Below, piece by piece: positions 32,642-42,128 of a stretch of 64,000 nucleotides of DNA. The stretch comes from Actinocrispum wychmicini. GTDB lineage: Bacteria; Actinomycetota; Actinomycetes; Mycobacteriales; Pseudonocardiaceae. The position numbers were made by a program, and so were the translations under genes. The notes under the pieces are model-generated. The model saw only the letters and a list, made by a program, of their open reading frames with translations, had not been told where the DNA came from and ran no database searches. Within the stretch, counting starts at the first letter, position 1. Each line of letters begins with the position of its first letter. The stretch spans positions 186,001 to 250,000 of the forward strand of contig NZ_SLWS01000014.1 of assembly GCF_004345645.1 (NCBI RefSeq), in the 5' to 3' direction.

Positions 32642-34411
32642 GTGATCCGCACTCATGAGGCCGGTACGCTCCGGTCCGAGCACGCCGGGCAGACCGTCAC
32701 GCTGAGCGGTTGGGTGGCCCGCAGGCGCGATCACGGTGGTGTCATCTTCATCGACCTGCGTGATGCCTCCGGCGTGGCCCAGGTCGTGTTCCGCGAGGGC
32801 GAGATGGCCGAGCGCGCCCACCGCCTGCGCAGCGAGTTCTGCGTGCAGGTCGTCGGCGAGGTCGCGGCCCGGCCGGCGGGCAACGAGAACCCGGACATCC
32901 CGACCGGCACGATCGAGGTCCTGGTCACCGACCTGACGGTGCTCAGCGAGGCCGCGCCGCTGCCGTTCCCCATCGACGACCACCTGACCGTCGGCGAGGA
33001 GGCCCGGCTCCGGCACCGTTACCTTGACCTGCGCCGCACCGGCCCGGCCAAGGCCATCCGGCTGCGCAGCGAGGTCAGCCGGATCGCCCGCGAGGTGCTG
33101 CACGGCGAGAACTTCGTCGAGGTGGAGACGCCGACGCTGACCCGGTCCACCCCGGAGGGCGCCCGTGACTTCCTGGTGCCCGCCCGCCTGCAGCCCGGCT
33201 CGTGGTACGCGCTGCCGCAGTCGCCGCAGCTGTTCAAGCAGCTGCTGATGGTCGCCGGCCTGGAGCGCTACTACCAGATCGCCCGCTGCTACCGGGACGA
33301 GGACTTCCGCGCCGACCGGCAGCCGGAGTTCACCCAGCTGGACATCGAGATGAGCTTCGTCGAGCAGGACGACGTGATCGCGCTGTCCGAGAAGGTCATG
33401 TCGGCGGTCTGGCGCGAGGCCGGCGGCTATCAGATCCCGCTGCCGATCCCGCGGATGAGCTACGCCGACGCGATGTCCCGGTACGGCTCGGACAAGCCCG
33501 ACCTGCGGTTCGGGGTGGAGCTCACCGACCTGACCGAGTACTTCAAGGACACCACGTTCCGGGTCTTCCAGGCGACGTACGTGGGCGCGGTGGTGATGCC
33601 CGGCGGCGCGAGCCAGGCCCGCCGCCAGCTCGACGCCTGGCAGGAGTGGGCGAAGACCCGCGGCGCCAAGGGATTGGCATACGTCCTCGTCGCCGAGGAC
33701 GGCACGCTCGGCGGCCCGGTCGCCAAGAACCTGACCAACGCCGAACGCGAGGGCCTGGCCAAGGCGGTCGGCGCGAACCCGGGCGACTGCGTGTTCTTCG
33801 CGGCCGGCGAGCCCGGCCCGGCGCGGGCGCTGCTCGGGGCGGCCCGGTTGGAGATCGGCCGACGCTGTGACCTGGTCGACGACTCGGCCTGGTCGTTCGT
33901 GTGGATCGTGGACTTCCCGATGTTCCAGGCCGTGGAGGGCTCGGACGACGTGGCCGTGGGGTCGGGCAAGTGGACCGCGCTGCACCACGCGTTCACCTCG
34001 CCGACGCCGACCTGGATCGACACCTTCGAGCAGGACCCGGGCAACGCGTTGGCGTACGCGTACGACTTGGTGTGCAACGGAAACGAGCTCGGCGGTGGCT
34101 CGATCCGTATCCACAACAGGGAAGTGCAGCAGCGCGCGTTCGGTGTGATGGGCATCGGCCCGGCGGAGGCCCAGGAGAAGTTCGGCTTCCTGCTGGACGC
34201 GTTCTCCTACGGCCCGCCGCCGCACGGCGGTGTCGCGTTCGGCTGGGACCGGATCTGCATGCTGCTGTCCGGCGCGGACTCGATCCGTGAGGTGATCGCG
34301 TTCCCCAAGTCGGGCGGCGGCTACGACCCGCTCACCGGGGCTCCCGCGCCGATCACTGTCGAGCAGCGCAAGGAGGCGGGCGTCGACGCCAAGCCCAAGC
34401 CCGCCCAGTAG
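32642..34411 (+). CDS. aspS: aspartyl-tRNA synthetase
   Basis: This class II synthetase charges tRNA-Asp and, in many actinobacteria, also tRNA-Asn. The 589 residues contain the N-terminal OB fold (TLSGWVARRRDHGGVIFIDLRD), motif 2 (YYQIARCYRDEDFRADRQPE), the bacterial GAD insertion (about residues 290-410), and motif 3 (HGGVAFGWDRICMLLSG). The GTG start lies 10 bases after GAGGAGA. The 194-base leader shows GGTAGCC / GGCTAGCC complementarity but no T-box I can name. Confidence 0.97.
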   Translation: MIRTHEAGTLRSEHAGQTVTLSGWVARRRDHGGVIFIDLRDASGVAQVVFREGEMAERAHRLRSEFCVQVVGEVAARPAGNENPDIPTGTIEVLVTDLTVLSEAAPLPFPIDDHLTVGEEARLRHRYLDLRRTGPAKAIRLRSEVSRIAREVLHGENFVEVETPTLTRSTPEGARDFLVPARLQPGSWYALPQSPQLFKQLLMVAGLERYYQIARCYRDEDFRADRQPEFTQLDIEMSFVEQDDVIALSEKVMSAVWREAGGYQIPLPIPRMSYADAMSRYGSDKPDLRFGVELTDLTEYFKDTTFRVFQATYVGAVVMPGGASQARRQLDAWQEWAKTRGAKGLAYVLVAEDGTLGGPVAKNLTNAEREGLAKAVGANPGDCVFFAAGEPGPARALLGAARLEIGRRCDLVDDSAWSFVWIVDFPMFQAVEGSDDVAVGSGKWTALHHAFTSPTPTWIDTFEQDPGNALAYAYDLVCNGNELGGGSIRIHNREVQQRAFGVMGIGPAEAQEKFGFLLDAFSYGPPPHGGVAFGWDRICMLLSGADSIREVIAFPKSGGGYDPLTGAPAPITVEQRKEAGVDAKPKPAQ

Positions 34412-34670
34412 CGGCTGCTCCTCGCCGGTGCGGCGGGTATGTTTGTCGATGACGTCGGCGAAGTCGGCGGCACTGGTGGGCGTGTTCATCTCGGTGACGA
34501 CGATTCCGGCCGCGGGGCATGCGGCGGTGGCCGGGGTGCTGGGAGAAACCGGCGTCGAAGGACAGCGGTCCACAGGTTGAGATCGCAATCTGTTGCTTCA
34601 AGGGTCGCTCTTTATCGTTGACGGCGGCTACCGTCGGGGCCGCGAGGACGTGGGAGTAGGGTCGGAGGAG

Positions 34671-35879
34671 ATGAGTGTGGACATCGCCGCCGACCCACCA
34701 GACCTGGACAACACGCCCAGTCCAGCCATTCGCGCGGCGGTGGCCGCGGCGGAGGCGGTGCTGCGGCGCCGGTTCGGCGCGAAGATCCAGCTCGCCGAAC
34801 CGGAGGACCTCGGCGGCAGCAAGCTCTCCACGGTCGTCCGGGTCCGGGTCGCCGCGACCCCGTTCTCGCTGCCGCGCACCTTGGTCGTGAAGCGGTACAC
34901 CGAGCCGGCGCCCGCCGAGTCGTTCGTCCGGGAGGCGGTCAGCTACCAGCTGTTCACGGCGTTGACCGCCGAGGAACGAATGTGCCCCGAGCTGTACGCC
35001 CACGACGGGAACGCGGGCGTGATCGTGATCGAGGACCTCGGCCGCGCCCCCACCCTGGCCGACAAGCTGCTCGGCGACGACGCCCGCAGCGCCGAGCGCG
35101 CCCTGCTGTCCTGGGCCAGGTCGTTGGGTCGGCTGCACGCCACCACCGCCGGCCGGGAGGCCGACTTCGACGCGTTGATGCGCCGGCTGTCCGCCGGACG
35201 GATCAAGGGCGACCCGTTGGCGGTCAACGGCCCAGCCGCGATCGAACGCCTGCCGCAGCTGCTGGCGGACACGCTCGGCGTGCACACCCCCGCGCAGGTG
35301 TTCGAACGAGCCGAGCGGACCCGCTGGCTGCTGGCCACCAGCCGGCACCGCGGCTTCAGCCCGTCCGACCTGTGCCCGGACAACAACCTGATCACCAGCC
35401 GGGGCGTGCGGTTCCTGGACTTCGAGGGCGGGTGCGTCCGGAACATCATGCTGGACGCCGCCTACCTGCGGGTTCCGTTCCCGTCGTGCTGGTGCGCGTT
35501 CGCGTTGCCGGCCGGCATGACCGACGCGATGTTCGCGGCGTGGCGGGCCGAGGTGCGGGTGATGTGGCCGGACCTGGCCGACGACGGCGTGATGCTGCCC
35601 CGGATGCTGGACGCGCAGCTGTTCTGGGTGTGGGCGTCGACGTTCTGGTTCCTGCCGAGGCCGGGGGAGTCGGACGCGCCGCTGGACAGCCACCTGCCGT
35701 CCCCCCGGCGGAGCGTGTCGCTGGCCGCGCGGTGGCGGCACCTGGCGGACGAGGCGAAACGGGCGGGCGCCGACTCGATCCTGGAGCACGCCTGGTCGGT
35801 GGTGGCGGCGTTGGAGCGCAAGTTCGGCCCGGACCTGGAGCTGCCGATGTACCCGGCGTTCCGGGAGCACCACCGGTAG
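34671..35879 (+). CDS. aminoglycoside phosphotransferase-like kinase
   Basis: The 402-residue protein has the APH/choline-kinase-like fold: PRTLVVKRYTEP (ATP-site Lys), VIVIEDLG, the catalytic loop FSPSDLCPDNNLI (Asp and Asn kept, with Ser in place of the usual His), and the metal-binding VRFLDFEGG. Substrate is unknown; such proteins phosphorylate small molecules or are structural. GGAGGAG precedes ATG 34671. The 259 bases upstream after aspS hold no convincing gene. Confidence 0.8.
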   Translation: MSVDIAADPPDLDNTPSPAIRAAVAAAEAVLRRRFGAKIQLAEPEDLGGSKLSTVVRVRVAATPFSLPRTLVVKRYTEPAPAESFVREAVSYQLFTALTAEERMCPELYAHDGNAGVIVIEDLGRAPTLADKLLGDDARSAERALLSWARSLGRLHATTAGREADFDALMRRLSAGRIKGDPLAVNGPAAIERLPQLLADTLGVHTPAQVFERAERTRWLLATSRHRGFSPSDLCPDNNLITSRGVRFLDFEGGCVRNIMLDAAYLRVPFPSCWCAFALPAGMTDAMFAAWRAEVRVMWPDLADDGVMLPRMLDAQLFWVWASTFWFLPRPGESDAPLDSHLPSPRRSVSLAARWRHLADEAKRAGADSILEHAWSVVAALERKFGPDLELPMYPAFREHHR

Positions 35880-35935
35880 GGGACTGGCGATGTGCGTGAT
35901 GCGAGCGAACGGCCCCGGTTCATAGCGTTGACGTC

Positions 35936-36289
35936 ATGGAAACCAACGAAATCCTCACCGCTTGGGCCGCCGCCGAACTGGCCGGCTCGGCCACCGACCT
36001 GGACACCTTGCTGCACCCCGAGTTCGTCGCGGTCGGCCCGGCCGGCTTCGTCCTCACCAAACAGGGGTGGCTGGACCGGTTCACCAACCAGGGCGTGACC
36101 TACTCGGGCTTCGAGTGGCACGGCGGCGACGTCCGCCGGTTCGGCGACACGGCTGTCGTGGTCGGCTGGTACACCCAGGCCGGCACGATCGGCGACCGGT
36201 CGATCGACGGCAGCTTCAGCACCACCCACATCGTGGTCGACGACCGGATCGTGGGACTGCACATCAGCAACCGAATGGTTCCGCAGTGA
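35936..36289 (+). CDS. NTF2-like (SnoaL/DUF4440) protein
   Basis: A 117-residue single-domain NTF2-like protein: ILTAWAAAELAGSATDLDTLLHPEFVAVGP, GWLDRFTNQGVTYSGFEW, TAVVVGWYTQAGT, FSTTHIVVDDRIVGLH. No catalytic residues can be assigned. It is 56 bases after the kinase-like gene and convergent with the LAL regulator, 12 bases away. Not closely similar by eye to the SnoaL-like protein near 26.3 kb. Confidence 0.78.
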   Translation: METNEILTAWAAAELAGSATDLDTLLHPEFVAVGPAGFVLTKQGWLDRFTNQGVTYSGFEWHGGDVRRFGDTAVVVGWYTQAGTIGDRSIDGSFSTTHIVVDDRIVGLHISNRMVPQ

Positions 36290-36301
36290 TCTACACAGTG
36301 A

Positions 36302-38806
36302 TCACCGGGTGGCTCGGATGAGCTCGGTCCGTGAGCTGATGCCGAGTTTCCGGAACACCTTCCGCAGGTGGTAGTCGACCGTGCGGGGGCTGAGGAACAG
36401 CCGGGCGGCGATCTCCCGGTTGGTGGCGCCGGCCCCGGCCGCCTCGGCGATCTGGCGTTCCTGGGGGGTGAGGGCCTCGGTGGTGTCGGTCCGACTGCGG
36501 ACCGTCTCACCGGTGGCCCGCAGTTCGGCGGCGGCGCGGGCGGCCCAGACCGGGGTGCCGAGCCGTTCGAACGTCTCCATGGCGTCGCGCAGCGGTTCAC
36601 GGGCCTCGGCCCGGCGTCGGTCCCGGCGGAGGAACTCGCCGTAAAGCAGCCGGGTACGGGCGTGTTCGAACACCTGTCCGGACTCGGCGTGCGCTGCCAG
36701 TGCCGCCCGGAAATGCGGCTCGGGGTCGTCGTCCAGCAAAGCGCGGCAGCGCGCGAGCAAAGCGGTGAACTCGGCGGATCCCAACGATTCCACCCAGAGC
36801 CGGAACGGTTCGAACAGCCGGTGCGCACGGGCCGGATCGCCGGCCCGGACGGCCGCCTCCACCAGGTCGGGCGTGGCGGACAACGCGGCGGCCGGGCCAC
36901 CGGGCACGGGTTTGCCGCCCGCGCTGGTTTCCAACGCGCGGACCGCGTCCTCGAAACGTCCGGCGGCCAGTGCGGCGAGACCGACGCCACGCAAGGCCGT
37001 CACTGCCGCGCGCACAAGCTGTCGTTCTGTCGCTTCGGTGAGAATCTGCGCGGTCGCCTGCTCACGGCCACGTAGTCCGGCCAGCAGCGACAGGGACGCC
37101 TTGTGGACGCACGCGCTGTTCGTCCGGCCGGCTTCGATCGCCAGCCGGTGACCTTCTTCAGCGGCCTGTTCGGCCGCGTCGAAGCGGCCTCGCGCGACCT
37201 CTTCGTCCACAATGGACTCCAAGGTGGTGGCCAGGATACCCAACGCGGCGCGTTCCCTGGCCACGGCGACCGCCTTGAGGCGCAGGGCGCGCGACATTCC
37301 GGCTTCGCCGAGCGCGTGCGCCATACCGCCGGCGACCTGCAACAACTCCGGGTCGGTCAGGCTCTCGCCCAGCTCGGTGATCAACGCGACGCACTCGTCC
37401 CGATAACGCATCGCACCACTGCGGTACGCGAGCGCCGGGTCAGCGTGCGCCGACCGGAACAACTCGAAGATCCGGGCGATGGCGGCCTCGTGCCGGTCGT
37501 CCGGCTTGGGCACCGGCACCTGTTCCACCATGGCCAGCATCTCCGGTGCCGCGGTGTTGAACGCGGCCTCCCTGGCCAGCAGCAGCATCCGTAGCGCCAG
37601 GCCGGGGTCGGTGGCCATCGCGATGCCGGGAACCAGTATCCGGACCGCGTCGGTCGAAACGCCGGAACGCACCTCCATCGCCCCGCGTAGATAGATCGAC
37701 TGCGCGGTGCGCACCCGTGCCGCGTCGAGAAGGGCCGACGTACGACGCCCGTCACCACCGTGCCACGCGGCCTCCGCGGCCTGTGTCAGGCGTTCGCCGC
37801 GCAACTTCTCGTCGCCGAGCTCAGCGGCACGCTCCAACGCGTCCGAGGCGGCCAGGTAGGCGCCGTTCGCGGCCATTCGGGTCGCGGCCTCGGCGAGTTG
37901 GCCGGCCACGTCCTCGTCCGGTCCCGCTGTCGCCTTGGACCGATGCCAGATCCGCTCGTCCGGGTCGTCGTGCGCCTCGGCCAACGCGTAGTGCACGGCC
38001 CAGCGTTGCGTGTCGAAAGCGCTGTCGTACACCGCGGACCGCATCAGCGGATGCCGGAAACGGCCGTGCCGCAACAGATCGCTCTCGAGCGTGACACCGA
38101 GGATCCGGGCCGCGCGCCGCAGCACCAGTTCGTTGGCGTGACCGGCGGCCGCGACCAGCAGCAGCGCAATCCGTTCCTCCTCGACGCGATCAGCCACCTG
38201 CCGGGCGAACATCCGCTCGACCCGGCCGCCGCGCGACTGCTCGACCAACGCGAGCGGGTTGCCCGCGGCGTCCGCCAGCACCCGTGGCTGAACATGGCCG
38301 TGCACCGCCCTCAGGAGTTCTCGCGCCTCCGGCTCCGCCAGGGCTTCGATCCGCGACTCCGGCAGGTCGGCGAACTCCTCACCGCGGGTGGCGAACAGCA
38401 TCGCCACCGGCTCGCGTTCGATCCGTCGAGCCACGAACAGCAACGCCTGCGCCGACGCGGGGTCGATCCAGTGCGCGTCGTCCACGACGATCAGCACCGG
38501 CGCGGCGTCCGAGATCCACGTCAACGCCTTCACCGCGACCGCGAACGGGTCAGGCCCGATGGCCTCCGTCAACTCCGGCACCAACCGTTGCAACGCCGCG
38601 TACCCGAGCCCCGACTCGCCCTCGGCCCCAGTCGTCCGCCGTGCCGGCGTCCCGGCCTGGGCCTCCGCGTAGTCGCACAACGCGGTCTTGCCGATCCCCG
38701 CCTCGCCGCGCAGAACCAACGCACCACCGCGCCCGCCGGCCGCGTCGGCCAGCAAGGCGTCGATGGCGGCCCGCTCGACCGACCTCCCCACCAACATGCC
38801 GTCCAT
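36302..38806 (-). CDS. LAL-type LuxR transcriptional regulator with ATPase domain
   Basis: This large regulator (834 residues from ATG 38806) is of the MalT/LAL class. The N-terminal ATPase has Walker A GEAGIGKT at 34-41 and VLIVVDDAHWIDPASAQ as Walker B. A long helical TPR-like middle follows. The C-terminal LuxR helix-turn-helix is EALTPQERQIAEAAGAGATNREIAARLFLSPRTVDYHLRKVF in pieces. Such proteins activate catabolic or natural-product genes after ATP and effector binding. Starts at 38797 or a GTG at 38872 are possible; no Shine-Dalgarno is decisive. Targets unknown. Confidence 0.9.
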   Translation of the reverse strand: MDGMLVGRSVERAAIDALLADAAGGRGGALVLRGEAGIGKTALCDYAEAQAGTPARRTTGAEGESGLGYAALQRLVPELTEAIGPDPFAVAVKALTWISDAAPVLIVVDDAHWIDPASAQALLFVARRIEREPVAMLFATRGEEFADLPESRIEALAEPEARELLRAVHGHVQPRVLADAAGNPLALVEQSRGGRVERMFARQVADRVEEERIALLLVAAAGHANELVLRRAARILGVTLESDLLRHGRFRHPLMRSAVYDSAFDTQRWAVHYALAEAHDDPDERIWHRSKATAGPDEDVAGQLAEAATRMAANGAYLAASDALERAAELGDEKLRGERLTQAAEAAWHGGDGRRTSALLDAARVRTAQSIYLRGAMEVRSGVSTDAVRILVPGIAMATDPGLALRMLLLAREAAFNTAAPEMLAMVEQVPVPKPDDRHEAAIARIFELFRSAHADPALAYRSGAMRYRDECVALITELGESLTDPELLQVAGGMAHALGEAGMSRALRLKAVAVARERAALGILATTLESIVDEEVARGRFDAAEQAAEEGHRLAIEAGRTNSACVHKASLSLLAGLRGREQATAQILTEATERQLVRAAVTALRGVGLAALAAGRFEDAVRALETSAGGKPVPGGPAAALSATPDLVEAAVRAGDPARAHRLFEPFRLWVESLGSAEFTALLARCRALLDDDPEPHFRAALAAHAESGQVFEHARTRLLYGEFLRRDRRRAEAREPLRDAMETFERLGTPVWAARAAAELRATGETVRSRTDTTEALTPQERQIAEAAGAGATNREIAARLFLSPRTVDYHLRKVFRKLGISSRTELIRATR

Positions 38807-38967
38807 CCAACCCGGTCGCCCGGGTGAACGAGTTCCCACCACGGATTCTTCGGCGAGTCGGCCGGTGTTCACACGTGATTCATGGGCACCCAGGGTTCAA
38901 TCGGTGGTCTTCGGACGGTTAACCCGTAGTCACCGGCGGTGAGCCCGGGCCAGCGATCGTTTCCACC

Positions 38968-39780
38968 GTGACCGTGCTGGAATGCGTGACCTCGGATGGG
39001 GATGTGCGGCAGCCGCCGGAATGGCAGGCTCGCAGCCTTGTCGTGCTCGGCGACTCCACCGCGGCCGGGTTGGGGGACCCGTTGCCCGGTGGTGGCTGGC
39101 GGGGAGTCGGCCCGCTGCTCGCGGACGCGCTCAGCGGCGCCGACCGCGTGCGTTTCGCGAACCTGTCCTTCACCGGCGCGCGCATGGCGTGCGTGCGCAC
39201 AGACCAGTTGCCCGCGGCGGTCCGGAGACGGCCCGACGTCACCGTGATCCTCGTCGGCATGAACGACACCCTCCGGTCCGATTTCGACCCGGCGGGCATG
39301 CGCGCCGACCTGGACCACGTGCTGGGTTCGCTGGTGGCGGCCGGGTCAGTGGTGCTCACCGTGCGGTTCCACGACCACGGCAAGGTGTTCCGGCTGCCCG
39401 GACCGATCAAGCGGGCGTTGCGCAGCCGGATCGCGGAGCTGAACGCGCTGATCTCCGAGGTGTCCGCCGCGCACGACGCCGGATGCCTCGACCTCGACCT
39501 GCTGCCGGGCGCGTACGACCTGCGTTCCTGGAGCGTGGACCGGCTGCACCCGTCCGAGTTGGGACACCGGATGCTGGCGCGCGCGTTCGGGGAGATGCTC
39601 GCCGAACGCGGCTGCGCGGTCCCCAACCCGGTCAGCCTGGAGTGCTCCGGCGGCCGGCACGTCGGCGCGGCCGGGCACATACTGTGGCTGATCTTGAAGG
39701 GCATCCCTTGGCTCTGGCGACGCGGCCGGGATCTACTGCCCTACGCCGTGTCGATCATGGTGAAATCAGCGTTCCGCTGA
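38968..39780 (+). CDS. SGNH/GDSL-family hydrolase
   Basis: The 270-residue protein has the SGNH blocks: VVLGDSTAAGLGDP (nucleophile Ser), FANLSFTGARM, VILVGMNDTLRSDF (Asn), and VDRLHPSELGH (Asp-His). It should hydrolyse an ester or acetyl group. It has no signal peptide and ends in a basic, hydrophobic tail (HILWLILKGIPWLWRRGRDLL) that may touch the membrane. The GTG start is not strongly supported; a second GTG two codons later is possible. Confidence 0.85.
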   Translation: MTVLECVTSDGDVRQPPEWQARSLVVLGDSTAAGLGDPLPGGGWRGVGPLLADALSGADRVRFANLSFTGARMACVRTDQLPAAVRRRPDVTVILVGMNDTLRSDFDPAGMRADLDHVLGSLVAAGSVVLTVRFHDHGKVFRLPGPIKRALRSRIAELNALISEVSAAHDAGCLDLDLLPGAYDLRSWSVDRLHPSELGHRMLARAFGEMLAERGCAVPNPVSLECSGGRHVGAAGHILWLILKGIPWLWRRGRDLLPYAVSIMVKSAFR

Positions 39781-39811
39781 CCTGTCGGGGGCCTGCTGTA
39801 GCGTGTTTTCC

Positions 39812-41164
39812 GTGGAAGACGGCCTTTTCGACGTGTCCGAGCCGACCCCGGCACTGCATCCCGCAGCGGCGGAGCGGGTGGCGGCGAACGCTCCGTTGGC
39901 GGTTCGGATGCGGCCGCGGTCCCTGGACGAGGTGGTGGGGCAGGATCACCTACTAGGGGCCGGCTCGCCGCTGCGTCGCCTGGTCGAGGGCGCCGCACCC
40001 GCGTCCGTACTGCTGTACGGCCCACCTGGGACGGGCAAGACGACGCTCGCCACGCTCGTGTCGCAGGCCATCGGGCGACGGTTTGTCGCGCTGTCCGCGC
40101 TGTCCGCGGGGGTGAAGGAGGTCCGCGCGGTCATCGACGACGCTCGCCGGCGGCTGACCCGGTCCGGTGAGTCGACCGTGCTGTTCATCGACGAGGTGCA
40201 CCGGTTCTCCAAGACCCAGCAGGACGCGCTGCTCGGCGCCGTGGAGGACCGGATCGTGCTGCTGGTCGCCGCCACCACGGAGAACCCGTCGTTCTCGATC
40301 GTGTCGCCTCTGCTGTCCCGGTCGCTGGTGCTGCAACTGCACCCGTTGACTGACGAGCACGTGCGCGTCCTGATCCGGCGTACGGTCGAAGACGAGCGTG
40401 GCCTCGCCGGCACCCTCACGTTGGCCGAGGACGCCGAGGACCACCTGGTCCGGCTCGCGGGTGGGGACGCCCGGCGGGCACTGACCGCGCTGGAGGCGGC
40501 CGCGGACTCGGCCGGGGCCACCGGCGCCGGCCAGATCGACCTGGCCACGGTCGAGGCCACCGTGGACAAGGCCGCTGTCCGCTACGACCGGGCCGGTGAC
40601 CAGCACTACGACGTGATCAGCGCGTTCATCAAGTCGATCCGTGGCTCGGACGTGGACGCGGCCCTGCACTACCTGGCCAGGATGATCGAGGCGGGAGAGG
40701 ACCCCAGGTTCATCACCCGCCGCCTGGTCGTGCACGCCAGCGAGGACATCGGCATGGCCGACCCCACCGCCCTGCAAGCCGCCGTGGCGGCTGCCCACGC
40801 CGTGCAGTTCATCGGCATGCCGGAAGGCCGCCTTGCCCTCGCCCAGGCCACCATCCACCTGGCCACAGCACCCAAATCCAACGCGGTGATCACCGCGATC
40901 GACAGCGCGCTCGCCGACGTCCGCGCAGGCGCCGCCGGCACAGTCCCACCCCACCTACGGGACGGCCACTACGCGGGAGCCACCCGCCTGGGCAACGCCC
41001 AGGGCTACCGCTACCCCCACAACGTCCCGGAAGGTGTTCTGGCCCAACAATATCCACCCGACAGCCTGGTCGGCCGCGACTACTACGAGCCGACCCAACG
41101 CGGCGCCGAACGCGCCCTGGCCGACCGGGTCCCCAAACTGCGCAAGGCGATCCGTGGCGACTAA
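39812..41164 (+). CDS. rarA: replication-associated recombination protein A (RarA/MgsA)
   Basis: This AAA+ ATPase acts with the sliding clamp and clamp loader at stalled forks. Walker A is LLYGPPGTGKTT, Walker B TVLFIDEVHRF, sensor 1 VAATTENPSF, and the SSB/tetramerization C-terminus has GMPEGRLALAQATIHLATAPKS and YRYPHNVPEG. GTG 39812 starts MEDGLFD, matching the family; GTG 39803 is three codons earlier. 450 residues. It is convergent with, and overlaps by four bases, the flavin-disulfide reductase gene. Confidence 0.95.
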   Translation: MEDGLFDVSEPTPALHPAAAERVAANAPLAVRMRPRSLDEVVGQDHLLGAGSPLRRLVEGAAPASVLLYGPPGTGKTTLATLVSQAIGRRFVALSALSAGVKEVRAVIDDARRRLTRSGESTVLFIDEVHRFSKTQQDALLGAVEDRIVLLVAATTENPSFSIVSPLLSRSLVLQLHPLTDEHVRVLIRRTVEDERGLAGTLTLAEDAEDHLVRLAGGDARRALTALEAAADSAGATGAGQIDLATVEATVDKAAVRYDRAGDQHYDVISAFIKSIRGSDVDAALHYLARMIEAGEDPRFITRRLVVHASEDIGMADPTALQAAVAAAHAVQFIGMPEGRLALAQATIHLATAPKSNAVITAIDSALADVRAGAAGTVPPHLRDGHYAGATRLGNAQGYRYPHNVPEGVLAQQYPPDSLVGRDYYEPTQRGAERALADRVPKLRKAIRGD

Positions 41165-42075
41165 GCCTTGGCCGCCAACGGATTTGGCAGGTCGAAGTCG
41201 GCGCCGAGCAGGTCCTTGTCGAGCGCCACGGCCGCGATCGTGCCGCTCGCCGCGGCCGCGATGACCGCTGCCATCGGTCCTGGTTGGCTGGCCCGGCGGG
41301 CCATGTCGCCGGCCGCGTAGATGCCGGGGACGCTGGTCAGCCCGAAGTCGTTCACCTCGAGGGTGCCGTCCGGGAATGTCGCGCAGCCGAGTTGGGCGGG
41401 CAGGCCGGAGCGTTGCCGCCATGAGGTCTTCACGAACACCGCGTCCCTGGCCAGGGCGGTGCCGTCGGCGAACTCGATGGCCTCCAGTTTGCCGCCGGTG
41501 CTGACCAGCCGGGTCACCGGCGCGGTCCGGGTCGCCAGGTGGGTCTCCTCGATCTCGGTCCCGTTGGTGCACAGGACGACGTCGCTGGAGAACCTGCTCA
41601 GGTGCAGGGCGAGGTGGATCCGGTCGGGGTCGCCGCCGAGGACGGCGATCGGCCGGTCGCTGACCTCGAAACCGTGACAGTACGGGCAGTGCAGCGCTGA
41701 GCGGCCCCAGATCTCGGCCAGGCCGTCGACCGGCGGCAGGATGTCGACCAGTCCGGACGCGAGCAGCAGCCGCCGGGCGTACTCGACCCGGTCGTCGGCC
41801 AACCGCACCTCGTAACCGCCGGACACGGTCGCCACGGACACCGCGAGGGCATCGACGACGGTGACGGCCGGGTACGCGCCCAACTGTGCGCGGCCGATCG
41901 CGCGGACCTCGGCCGGGGGTGTTCCGTCCCTGGTGAGGAAGTTGTGCATGGCCTCGGCGGGGGCGTTGCGGCCGTCGCCCGAGTCCAGGACAAGGGTCTT
42001 TCGGTGGGCTCGGCCCAAGGTCAGCGCCGCCGCCAGACCGGCGGGGCCGCCTCCTATCACGATCGCGTCGTACAT
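41161..42075 (-). CDS. thioredoxin reductase-like FAD/NAD(P) oxidoreductase
   Basis: The 304-residue protein has the FAD motif VIGGGPAGLAAAL, a redox-active disulfide C130-P-Y-C133 (LHCPYCHG), a degenerate NAD(P)-binding VLGGDPDRIHLALHL and the C-terminal VPGIYAAGDM. It reduces a disulfide partner, perhaps thioredoxin or a small thiol; no thioredoxin gene is nearby. ATG 42075 has AGGAGGA upstream. It is divergent from a merR gene across 53 bases, so the regulator probably controls it. Confidence 0.88.
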   Translation of the reverse strand: MYDAIVIGGGPAGLAAALTLGRAHRKTLVLDSGDGRNAPAEAMHNFLTRDGTPPAEVRAIGRAQLGAYPAVTVVDALAVSVATVSGGYEVRLADDRVEYARRLLLASGLVDILPPVDGLAEIWGRSALHCPYCHGFEVSDRPIAVLGGDPDRIHLALHLSRFSSDVVLCTNGTEIEETHLATRTAPVTRLVSTGGKLEAIEFADGTALARDAVFVKTSWRQRSGLPAQLGCATFPDGTLEVNDFGLTSVPGIYAAGDMARRASQPGPMAAVIAAAASGTIAAVALDKDLLGADFDLPNPLAAKA

Positions 42076-42091
42076 GACTCCTCCTGGCTTG

Positions 42092-42128
42092 GTTGACAAC
42101 ACGACCAACTCTGCATGTTAATGTCAAC
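42092..42128. promoter_or_regulatory. divergent promoter/operator with inverted -35-like arms
   Basis: GTTGACA (42092-42098) and its reverse complement TGTCAAC (42122-42128) face each other across 23 bases between the reductase and merR starts. Each arm can serve as a -35 for outward-reading strands, and the dyad could be the MerR site. The merR ATG follows immediately, suggesting a leaderless transcript. Confidence 0.55.

Noticed and set aside
32339..34588. 749-residue minus-strand open frame opposite aspS
   Set aside because: A shadow frame over aspS; no family features. Its first part (near 34480-34590) covers the short aspS-kinase gap but shows no start site or similarity.
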